A stretch of 6,116 nt of DNA from an uncultured Collinsella sp. (GTDB lineage Bacteria > Actinomycetota > Coriobacteriia > Coriobacteriales > Coriobacteriaceae). Below are positions 1-5,422 of the stretch, one piece after another. The position numbers and the translations under genes were made by a program. Location: NCBI GenBank assembly GCA_900757285.1, contig CAAENI010000327.1:1-6116 (forward strand), in the 5' to 3' direction. The notes beneath the pieces are model-generated. The model ran no database searches and was not told where the DNA came from. It saw only the letters and a program-made list of their open reading frames with translations. Numbering within the stretch: position 1 is the stretch's first letter; each line of letters opens with the position of its first letter.

Positions 1-41
1 AATCACCCACGCTTGTTGTGTGTGGCATGCGTCCCCTCGGG

Positions 42-47
42 CATAAT
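42..47 (+). promoter_or_regulatory. Candidate -10 element for the VanRS-like operon
   Basis: The hexamer CATAAT matches the bacterial -10 consensus at five of six positions and lies about 20 bases before the start codon at 68. No convincing -35 element is visible at a 16-18 base spacing; the TTGTTG/TTGTGT stretch at 13-21 is too far upstream for a standard spacer. If used, it would give a very short leader containing only the ribosome binding site. The window begins at base 1, so further upstream control sites cannot be seen. Confidence 0.3.
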
Positions 48-67
48 GGAGCGCGAGAGGAGCACGC

Positions 68-763
68 ATGAACGAGCGCATTTTGGTAGTTGATGACGAG
101 AAGGCCATCGCCGACTTGGTTGGTATCTACCTTACAAAAGAGGGCTTTGATGTCCAGATTGCCTATAGCGGGGCCGATGCTGCCAAGGCAATCCTGGAGC
201 AGGAGTTCGATCTGGCACTGTTGGATGTCATGCTGCCCGATATCGATGGCTTTGAGCTACTGCGTACGATCCGTTCCAGCCATACCTATCCTGTGATCAT
301 GCTGACGGCGCGCGATGCCCAGCAAGACAAGATCGAGGGCCTTTCGCTTGGCGCGGACGATTACGTGGTTAAGCCGTTCCGTCCGCTGGAGCTCATCGCG
401 CGCGTGCACGCTCAGCTTCGCCGCTACACCAGCTACGGTAGCCGCTCGCAGGCGGCCGAGTCGCCGACCATCCAGCTCGACGGCCTGGAGATCAACCGCG
501 ATGCTCGTTCCGTAACGGTAGACGGTGCACCGGTGCGCCTCACGCCCATCGAGTATTCCATCTTGCTGTATCTGGTTGAGCATCGCGGCAGCGTGGTAGC
601 CGTGGAGGATCTGTTCCGCGCGGTGTGGAACGAGGATTTTATGCCCGGCTCCAACAATACGGTGATGGTGCACATTCGCCACCTGCGCGAAAAGATTGGC
701 GACGACGCTCAAAAGCCGCGCTTTATCAAAAACGTCTGGGGCGTCGGCTACATAATCGAATAG
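68..763 (+). CDS. VanR-type OmpR-family response regulator
   Basis: A 231-residue cytoplasmic DNA-binding response regulator, full length for the OmpR/PhoB family. The receiver domain spans about residues 3-118, with acidic pocket D9/D10, phosphoacceptor D53 in LLDVMLP, switch T80 and K102 in the KPF motif. A winged-helix effector domain covers about 135-231 and ends in the typical NVWGVGYII segment. The stretches HTYPVIMLT and KPFRPLELIARV closely match VanR of enterococcal vancomycin-resistance clusters as I remember it, so VanR-type is the best subfamily. The ATG at 68 is preceded by GAGAGGAG at 55-62 with a five-base spacer. The partner kinase starts 25 bases downstream, so the two are almost surely co-transcribed. 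Real vanR genes control D-Ala-D-Lac ligase operons; no such genes are in this window, so the target is unknown and may be autoregulation or other cell-wall genes. Family assignment is firm; the physiological role is not. Confidence 0.93.
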   Translation: MNERILVVDDEKAIADLVGIYLTKEGFDVQIAYSGADAAKAILEQEFDLALLDVMLPDIDGFELLRTIRSSHTYPVIMLTARDAQQDKIEGLSLGADDYVVKPFRPLELIARVHAQLRRYTSYGSRSQAAESPTIQLDGLEINRDARSVTVDGAPVRLTPIEYSILLYLVEHRGSVVAVEDLFRAVWNEDFMPGSNNTVMVHIRHLREKIGDDAQKPRFIKNVWGVGYIIE

Positions 764-776
764 CGCCTTTGATGGT

Positions 777-783
777 GGGGAAG
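777..783 (+). promoter_or_regulatory. Ribosome binding site that sets the VanS-like start at 789
   Basis: GGGGAAG at 777-783 lies five bases before the ATG at 789. A GTG two codons upstream, at 783, is in the same frame but overlaps this site and has no Shine-Dalgarno sequence of its own. The ATG at 789 is therefore the better start. Confidence 0.75.
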
Positions 784-788
784 TGGAT

Positions 789-2027
789 ATGACAAAAGAC
801 GATAGGCAGGCATTCGAGGTGCCCGATCGACTCTTTGAATACGTGAGGTCGGTCGTCGACAACCGCGCGCTTGCAACGGTGCTGCTCTTTTTGCTGAGCC
901 TGCTGCTGATTGGCATCGATAACATCGCTGGAATCTTGGCGGTGCTGCTTGTCGGCTTTTTGCTGATCGATCGATTTGAAATCGTACGCCGCTGCGTGGT
1001 GATTGGCGGTGCCGCGTGGGCCATGACGTTGGCGATTGGCGCCATGGCGCTCGGCGGCATCGAAGGGCCGGTGCTGTTCGATGCCGGCTTTGTATTCAAC
1101 ATGCTTGGCTTTGTGCTGGCGCTTGCCGTGTGCGTGCTGTTCTTTTGCGGCCGTGCTCTGTACTACCAGGGCTACGAGCGGGGCGAGCAGCATGCCGATT
1201 GTGTGCTGGCCGCTCGTATTCAAGATCGCCTGATCGATCACCCCAACACCTGGGACAACATTGACGGCGACTTCTTGGAGGTCGAGGGCGCCCTTAACCG
1301 CGTGCGTGACCGTGAGCGCAAGGTGCAGCAAGCTCTGCGTGACGAGTCGCATCGCAAGGACGATTTGGTCACGTACTTGGCACATGACCTACGCACCCCG
1401 CTTGCCAGTGTGGTGGGCTATCTTTCGCTGCTGCAAGAGGCTCCTGAGCTGCCGGTTGAGCAACGTGCACACTTTACGGGCGTGGCGCTCGACAAGGCGC
1501 ACCGGCTCGATGCGCTCATCGAGGAGTTCTTCGATATCACGCGCTTTGACTTCCACGATATCGTGCTCACGCGCGGCTATGTTGATCTGGGGTTGCTGCT
1601 GGCTCAGGTGGCTGACGAGTTCTATCCCATCCTCAACGAGCAGCATAAGGAAGCCCAAGTTGATATTCGCGAGGACCTGACGGTGCTCGTGGATGGCGAC
1701 AAGATGGCCCGCGTGTTCAACAACATCATGAAAAACGCCGTCGCCTATAGCTACGAGGGCTCGACTATCACGATTGAGGCCAGGCGCCAAGACGATGGCG
1801 GCGTGCGCGTGCGCTTTATCAATCAGGGCGATCCTATCCCTGCGGCTAAGCTCAAGGTAATCTTTGAGAAGTTCTATCGCCTGGATGCGGCGCGTGCGAC
1901 CAATCGCGGTGGTGCCGGTTTGGGCCTTGCTATTGCCAAGGAGATCATCGCGGCACACGGCGGTACCGTTGCATGTGAATCGACGCCCGGACACACGATA
2001 TTCACCATCGAGCTGCCCGCCGCATAG
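789..2027 (+). CDS. VanS-type sensor histidine kinase with four predicted membrane segments
   Basis: A 412-residue membrane histidine kinase, probable partner of the VanR-type regulator upstream. Numbered from the ATG at 789, hydrophobic segments lie at about 28-43, 46-62, 69-90 and 101-122, joined by very short loops, so both ends should be cytoplasmic and there is no sizeable external sensor. After a linker (about 123-190) comes the H-box YLAHDLRTP with phosphoacceptor H199, then the N-box (N311, N316), a G1-like segment INQGDPIP at 344-351 without the usual DxGxG aspartate, the F-box FEKFYRLD at 359-366 and the G2 box GGAGLGLAIAKE at 374-385. The H-box region, the FNNIMKNA segment and the degenerate G1 box resemble enterococcal VanS closely as remembered. 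Classical VanS has two membrane helices around a short external loop, so the four-helix input module is different. The signal is unknown. Without van ligase genes nearby, a role in cell-envelope sensing is inference. It is not annotated vanS because the resistance context is absent. Confidence 0.9.
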   Translation: MTKDDRQAFEVPDRLFEYVRSVVDNRALATVLLFLLSLLLIGIDNIAGILAVLLVGFLLIDRFEIVRRCVVIGGAAWAMTLAIGAMALGGIEGPVLFDAGFVFNMLGFVLALAVCVLFFCGRALYYQGYERGEQHADCVLAARIQDRLIDHPNTWDNIDGDFLEVEGALNRVRDRERKVQQALRDESHRKDDLVTYLAHDLRTPLASVVGYLSLLQEAPELPVEQRAHFTGVALDKAHRLDALIEEFFDITRFDFHDIVLTRGYVDLGLLLAQVADEFYPILNEQHKEAQVDIREDLTVLVDGDKMARVFNNIMKNAVAYSYEGSTITIEARRQDDGGVRVRFINQGDPIPAAKLKVIFEKFYRLDAARATNRGGAGLGLAIAKEIIAAHGGTVACESTPGHTIFTIELPAA

Positions 2028-2037
2028 CTAGCGTGCC

Positions 2038-2065
2038 CTTACAAACACTTGACAATGTGCTCACG
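2038..2065 (+). promoter_or_regulatory. Candidate PHO box upstream of pstB: three 11-base-phased repeats
   Basis: The hexamers CTTACA (2038), TTGACA (2049) and CTCACG (2060) start exactly 11 bases apart and share a YTNACR pattern. PhoB/PhoP-type regulators bind direct repeats with 11-base periodicity: TTNACA-like units in Bacillus and GTTCAC-like 11-base units in Streptomyces. The position, 66-93 bases before the pstB start and beside a PhoB/PhoR gene pair, is what autoregulated phosphate control predicts. The middle repeat, TTGACA, could also serve as a -35 element. The match is by eye, with no weight-matrix score. Confidence 0.45.
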
Positions 2066-2085
2066 TGCGTATGAGCCGCGATTCC

Positions 2086-2091
2086 TACTAT
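2086..2091 (+). promoter_or_regulatory. Candidate -10 element of the pstB promoter
   Basis: TACTAT at 2086-2091 matches four of six -10 consensus positions and would place the transcript start near 2098, about 33 bases before the start codon. The base pairs usually read as -35 (around 2063-2068) are poor, as is typical of PhoB-activated promoters where the activator replaces -35 contacts. An alternative pairing is TTGACA (2049-2054) with TATGAG (2070-2075), but its 15-base spacer is short. Confidence 0.3.
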
Positions 2092-2116
2092 CGATACTGC
2101 TGAATTGATATCGATA
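2089..2116 (+). repeat. Two copies of the palindrome TATCGATA, 20 bases apart
   Basis: The perfect 8-base palindrome TATCGATA occurs at 2089-2096 and again at 2109-2116; the second is extended to the 10-base palindrome ATATCGATAT at 2108-2117. Their centres are exactly 20 bases apart, about two helical turns, so a dimeric or tetrameric protein could bind both from one face of the DNA. The first overlaps the candidate -10 element and the second abuts the pstB Shine-Dalgarno site, positions suited to a repressor. No regulator is identified. Confidence 0.4.
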
Positions 2117-2117
2117 T

Positions 2118-2122
2118 GGAGG
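2118..2122 (+). promoter_or_regulatory. Ribosome binding site that sets the pstB start at 2131
   Basis: GGAGG at 2118-2122 sits eight bases before the ATG at 2131. An in-frame ATG at 2116 would lie on top of this site and has no Shine-Dalgarno sequence itself, so 2131 is the real start and the five codons before it are leader. Confidence 0.85.
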
Positions 2123-2130
2123 TGTGCGGT

Positions 2131-3006
2131 ATGACGGCTGCTGCGGCTGTGGAGCCCACGGAGCTTGAAGAACTCATGGAAGCGCAGGCCGAGGCCGCGC
2201 ATGAGCGCGAGGTTGGGGATGCGACTCGCCCCACGGCAGAGGATCTTGCCGCCTCGCCGACGCGCATCGACGTCGAGGGCCTCGACCTGTTCTATGGCGA
2301 CCACCATGCGCTCAAGGACGTGAATATCAAGATCCGCGACAAGCAGATCACCTCGTTCATCGGGCCTTCGGGCTGCGGAAAGTCCACGTTGCTGCGCTGC
2401 TTTAACCGCATGAACGACGGCATCAAGGATTGCCGCATCGAGGGCAAGATCGCGCTCGATGGTCAAGATATCCTGGGCGATTACGACATCTGCCGTTTGC
2501 GCCAGCGCGTGGGCATGGTGTTCCAACGCCCCAACCCATTTCCCATGAGCATCTACGACAACGTCGCCTACGGTCCTCGCGGTATGGGTGTGCGCGACCG
2601 CGCCGTGCTCGATGAGCTGGTCGAGGACTCCCTGCGTCGCGCTGCCCTGTGGGACGAGGTCAAGGACAAGCTCAAAGAGTCGGGCCTGGGTCTTTCGGGT
2701 GGACAGCAGCAGCGCCTGTGCATCGCCCGCGCACTTGCCGTGCAGCCCGACATTCTGCTGATGGACGAGCCGACCTCGGCACTCGACCCTGTGTCGACGT
2801 TGGTGGTGGAGCAGCTGGCCTGCGAGCTCAAGGAGACCTGCACGCTGGTGGTCGTGACGCACAACATGCAGCAGGCCGCGCGTATTTCCGATTCGGTTGC
2901 GTTCTTTTTGCTGGGTGAGCTGGTGGAGCACGCGCCCACCGCGCAACTCTTCAAGAATCCGTCCGATCCGCGCACCGCGGATTATTTGACGGGGCGTTTT
3001 GGCTGA
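2131..3006 (+). CDS. pstB: PstB, phosphate ABC transporter ATPase
   Basis: A 291-residue ATPase that powers the PstSCAB high-affinity phosphate importer from the cytoplasmic face of the membrane. Visible motifs, numbered from the ATG at 2131, are Walker A GPSGCGKS (78-85), the Q-loop glutamine Q132 in FQRPNPFPMSIYDNVAYG, signature LSGGQQQRLCIARA (188-201), Walker B ILLMDEP (208-214), the D-loop SALD (216-219) and H-loop H244 in VVTHNMQQAARIS. The FNRMND segment after Walker A and RPNPFPMSIYDN are diagnostic of PstB rather than other importers. PstB is usually about 250 residues; the extra length is an N-terminal tail of about 45 residues rich in Glu and Ala, probably helical, before the ABC core begins near residue 44. 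The gene follows its own control region of 103 bases and is followed after 64 bases by the PhoB-type regulator. The permease genes pstC/pstA, the binding protein pstS and phoU are not adjacent, so they must lie elsewhere if the transporter is functional. Confidence 0.96.
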   Translation: MTAAAAVEPTELEELMEAQAEAAHEREVGDATRPTAEDLAASPTRIDVEGLDLFYGDHHALKDVNIKIRDKQITSFIGPSGCGKSTLLRCFNRMNDGIKDCRIEGKIALDGQDILGDYDICRLRQRVGMVFQRPNPFPMSIYDNVAYGPRGMGVRDRAVLDELVEDSLRRAALWDEVKDKLKESGLGLSGGQQQRLCIARALAVQPDILLMDEPTSALDPVSTLVVEQLACELKETCTLVVVTHNMQQAARISDSVAFFLLGELVEHAPTAQLFKNPSDPRTADYLTGRFG

Positions 3007-3040
3007 CGCTGTCTTTTACAGGTGCCTTTAGGGTTAAGAT

Positions 3041-3057
3041 GCGGTCATATCGGCCGC
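3041..3057 (+). other. Short hairpin abutting the phoB ribosome binding site
   Basis: GCGGTC (3041-3046) can pair with GGCCGC (3052-3057), including one G-T wobble, around a five-base loop. The stem ends directly before the Shine-Dalgarno run AAAGGGG at 3058-3064. It lacks a T-tract and so is not an intrinsic terminator. It could be a transcript-stabilising or translation-tuning element, or chance in G+C-rich sequence. Confidence 0.25.
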
Positions 3058-3070
3058 AAAGGGGTTCAAC

Positions 3071-3799
3071 ATGATCTATTACGTCGAGGACGATGACAAC
3101 ATCAGGGATTTGACAGTCTACGCGCTGCGCAAGCAGGGAATCGAGGCCGAGGGCTTTTCGTGTGATGGCGAGTTTAAAGCTGCCGTGGCACGACGGGTGC
3201 CCGATGCTGTGCTGCTCGATATCATGCTGCCCGACACCGATGGCTTGGCGATTATGCGTCGCCTGCGTGCCGATCGCCTGACGGCGACGGTGCCCATCAT
3301 GATGCTTACCGCCAAGGACACCGAACTCGACAAGGTGATGGCGCTCGATGGCGGTGCCGACGATTACCTGACTAAGCCGTTTTCGCTCATGGAGCTTGCG
3401 AGCCGCTGCCGCGCACTGCTGCGTCGCGGCGGCATGGTCAAGCAGGCGAGCGATGTGCTCAGCGTGGGCGACATCGTGCTTTCGCCTAGCCATCGCGAGG
3501 TGACCGCTGCCGGCGAGCCGCTTAAGCTCACCCTGCGCGAGTTCGACCTGCTCGAGTACCTCATGCGCAAGCCCGGCGTGGTCTTTACCCGCGAGTCGTT
3601 GCTGCAGAGCGTGTGGGGCTGGGACTTCGACGGCGGTTCGCGCACCGTTGACGTGCACGTGCAGACGCTTCGCCAAAAACTGGGCGAGCATGCCAGCGCC
3701 ATCGAGACCGTGCGCGGCGTGGGTTATCGCCTGGCCGAGCCTTCTGCCGGTGATGGTGCCGAAGGCGACGACACCGCGGCCACCGCATCGGAGGAGTAA
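3071..3799 (+). CDS. phoB: PhoB/PhoP-type OmpR-family response regulator
   Basis: A 242-residue cytoplasmic response regulator and transcription factor. The receiver domain (about 1-118) shows the acidic cluster E6/D7/D8, phosphoacceptor D50 in LLDIMLP, T80 and K102 in TKPF. A winged-helix DNA-binding domain (about 129-222) contains REFDLLEYL, the recognition region SRTVDVHVQTLRQKL and the closing TVRGVGYRL. The last 20 residues form an acidic, low-complexity tail (several Asp/Glu and Ala) beyond the normal end of the family. The ATG at 3071 is served by AAAGGGG at 3058-3064. The name phoB rests on context: it follows pstB and is coupled to a PhoR-like kinase. On sequence alone it could be another OmpR-type regulator. 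It is predicted to bind the 11-base repeats before pstB when phosphorylated. The stop codon lies three bases before the kinase start and in the same frame. Confidence 0.88.
   Translation: MIYYVEDDDNIRDLTVYALRKQGIEAEGFSCDGEFKAAVARRVPDAVLLDIMLPDTDGLAIMRRLRADRLTATVPIMMLTAKDTELDKVMALDGGADDYLTKPFSLMELASRCRALLRRGGMVKQASDVLSVGDIVLSPSHREVTAAGEPLKLTLREFDLLEYLMRKPGVVFTRESLLQSVWGWDFDGGSRTVDVHVQTLRQKLGEHASAIETVRGVGYRLAEPSAGDGAEGDDTAATASEE
3790..3796 (+). promoter_or_regulatory. Ribosome binding site for the PhoR-like kinase, inside the phoB 3' end
   Basis: GGAGGAG at 3790-3796 is part of the last sense codons of the regulator gene and lies six bases before the GTG at 3803. It supports that GTG as the true start and suggests translational coupling, because ribosomes finishing phoB clear and reload the site. 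Confidence 0.85.
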
Positions 3800-3802
3800 C
3801 CC

Positions 3803-5227
3803 GTGGTCTTCGCCCCCCAGGGAAAACATACGCTGTCGCACCGCGTTTTTGTGACGATCTTTGTCTGCGCCATGGCGGTTATCGTGGCGTTTACGGTGCT
3901 GGGTGCGTTCTTTGTGCAAAACACTTTGGCGGATGCCACGAGTGCCAATCTGGCGCAGGAAACCGAGCTCATTGCTGCCGCCCTCGACGAGCAGCAGGAG
4001 CCCATTCCGTTCTTGCGAAGCCTCGATCGCGAGGATCTTCGTATCACGCTGATCAATAAGGACGGATCTGTTGCCTACGACAACGAGGCGTCGCCTTCCA
4101 CACTGCCCAACCATGGCGATCGCCCCGAGGTCATCGAGGCCTTTGAGAGTGGTTCGGGTTCCGCGGAGCGCGCAAGCTCTACGCTCGACGAGATTATGCT
4201 GTATCGCGCCGTCGCCCTTGATAACGGCCAGGTTGTCCGCTTGGCGCAGGCCCAGCCTGGCGTTGCGGCGATTTTGCTGTCGATGGTGGCGCCGATGCTG
4301 CTTATCGCAGCAGCGGGTGCGGTACTCTCGTTTTTCATGGCGCGCCGCGAGTCCCGTGCCATCATCGCGCCGTTGCAAGAGGTGGATTTGGACCACCCGC
4401 GCCGTAGCTATGAGCACGCCTATGCCGAGATGGTCCCCATGCTTGAGCGTATCGAGTCGCAGCGCCAGGAACTCAAGCGCCAAATGGCGGTGCTAGCGGA
4501 CAACGACCGTATGCGCCGCGAGTTCACGGCGAATATCACTCATGAGCTCAAGACGCCGCTTACGGCGATTTCGGGCTATGCCGAGCTCATCGCAAATGGC
4601 ATGGTCGAGGGCGAGGACGACCTGCGCAACTTTGGCGGTCGCATCTATCGTGAGGCGGGCCGCTTGGCAGCGCTTGTCAACGATATCCTTACGCTGTCTA
4701 ACTTGGACGAGGCAGAGCGTGCGACTGAGGGCGAGGCGGTGCCCATTGGGTCCACGGAGCCTATTGAGCTCTCGCGTGCCATCTACACGGTTGAGCAGCG
4801 TCTTGAACAGGTTGCCCGTCAGGCGAATGTGACGATAAGTCATGAGACCAAGCCTGTGGTCATCGAAGGCGTGTCGCGCTTGGTCGACGAGCTCATCTAT
4901 AATCTGGCAAGCAACGCCATCCGCTACAATCGGCCCGGCGGTACGGTTACGCTGCAGTGCGGCACCAACGACGAAGGCCATCCGTTCCTCGCGGTCGCCG
5001 ATACGGGAATCGGTATCGCGCCTGAAGAACAGGGCAAGGTATTTGAGCGGTTCTATCGCGTGGACAAGAGTAGGTCCAAGGCACGCGGCGGAACCGGCCT
5101 GGGGCTTGCCATTGTCAAGCATGCGGCCCTGTATCATCACGCCACGCTCGATCTATCGAGCGAGTTGGGCGTGGGAACCACCATTACGGTGGCGTTTCCC
5201 ATACAGCAGGACGAGCCATTCGCATAG
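3803..5227 (+). CDS. phoR: PhoR-type membrane sensor histidine kinase
   Basis: A 474-residue inner-membrane kinase, starting with GTG. Membrane segment 1 covers about 14-38 and segment 2 about 156-179, enclosing an extracytoplasmic domain of about 115 residues. That domain has a PAS/Cache-like pattern (ITLINKDGSVAYDNE, then NHGDRPEVIEAF and LYRAVALDNGQVVRLAQ), as in PhoR-like kinases of Gram-positive bacteria. Next comes a short linker with a degenerate HAMP-like segment (about 183-225), then the H-box FTANITHELKTPL with H247, the N-box (N367, N371), G1 DTGIGI at 400-405, the F-box FERFYRVD at 414-421 and G2 GGTGLGLAIVKH at 429-440. All catalytic boxes are intact. Only about 67 residues separate the second membrane helix from H247, too few for both HAMP and a cytoplasmic PAS domain. 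It is the cognate kinase of the preceding regulator by coupling. Phosphate sensing is inferred from the pstB context; an envelope signal is possible. A terminator follows the stop codon. Confidence 0.88.
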   Translation: MVFAPQGKHTLSHRVFVTIFVCAMAVIVAFTVLGAFFVQNTLADATSANLAQETELIAAALDEQQEPIPFLRSLDREDLRITLINKDGSVAYDNEASPSTLPNHGDRPEVIEAFESGSGSAERASSTLDEIMLYRAVALDNGQVVRLAQAQPGVAAILLSMVAPMLLIAAAGAVLSFFMARRESRAIIAPLQEVDLDHPRRSYEHAYAEMVPMLERIESQRQELKRQMAVLADNDRMRREFTANITHELKTPLTAISGYAELIANGMVEGEDDLRNFGGRIYREAGRLAALVNDILTLSNLDEAERATEGEAVPIGSTEPIELSRAIYTVEQRLEQVARQANVTISHETKPVVIEGVSRLVDELIYNLASNAIRYNRPGGTVTLQCGTNDEGHPFLAVADTGIGIAPEEQGKVFERFYRVDKSRSKARGGTGLGLAIVKHAALYHHATLDLSSELGVGTTITVAFPIQQDEPFA

Positions 5228-5253
5228 CGATACAACATAGATATTGATGCAGG

Positions 5254-5287
5254 CGCCGCATCGGACTTTCGGGTGCGGCGTTGTTGT
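5254..5287 (+). terminator. Intrinsic terminator after phoR
   Basis: CGCCGCA (5254-5260) pairs perfectly with TGCGGCG (5274-5280) around a 13-base loop, and the stem is followed at once by TTGTTGT (5281-5287). It starts 26 bases after the phoR stop codon and separates the phosphate genes from the polysaccharide operon. Confidence 0.8.
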
Positions 5288-5422
5288 GCAATTTTACGAT
5301 TGCTTCCGACATTTTTACAGGAGAGCCTGTTTCTTATGTATAGAGTTTGGTCTCGGTAAAAAGATGCGATAACATACGGACAGTTTTGTCAATCCGAACT
5401 GGGGAAATGAAAGGCAAGCTGC
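5288..5422 (+). promoter_or_regulatory. Leader and promoter region of the polysaccharide operon
   Basis: This 135-base stretch is markedly more A+T-rich than its surroundings and has no convincing gene. It must hold the promoter of the downstream operon, since a terminator precedes it. Weak candidates are TTTACA (5314-5319) with TATAGA (5339-5344), spacer 19, and TTGGTC (5347-5352) with TAACAT (5370-5375), spacer 17. A small hairpin, ACAGG/CCTGT at 5317-5330 with loop AGAG, is followed by a T-rich run and could act as a weak second terminator or attenuator if transcription starts upstream. The Shine-Dalgarno site GAAAGG (5409-5414) is eight bases before the next start codon. Confidence 0.4.

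Noticed and set aside
257..1102. A 281-codon minus-strand frame over the VanR-like gene and the start of the VanS-like gene
   Set aside because: It is in register with the VanR-like codons, low in complexity, has no domain, and overlaps two clear sense genes.
2002..2946. A 314-codon open frame on the minus strand across pstB
   Set aside because: It is also in register with the pstB codons and explained by the same codon bias. The sense strand encodes an unmistakable ABC ATPase.
2994..3017. Possible terminator after pstB (GCGT/ACGC stem before a TGTCTTTT run)
   Set aside because: The stem is only four base pairs with an eight-base loop and overlaps the pstB end, too weak to call; readthrough into phoB is likely.
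3015..3031. Possible PHO box before phoB (TTTACA at 3015, CTTTAG at 3026)
   Set aside because: Only one unit fits the pattern; the second lacks the conserved AC and no third unit follows at 3037.
2951..4483. A 510-codon open frame on the minus strand across phoB and phoR
   Set aside because: It is exactly in register with the sense codons of both genes, which share one frame. In G+C-rich genes the sense codons TTA, CTA and TCA that would create antisense stops are rare, so long antisense frames appear by bias. Its composition is rich in His, Arg and Gln with no recognisable domain.
5293..5319. Possible PHO box before the capsule gene (TTTACG at 5293, TTTACA at 5314)
   Set aside because: The two units are 21 bases apart rather than 22, and the middle unit at 5304 (TTCCGA) lacks the AC core, so the 11-base phasing seen before pstB is not kept.
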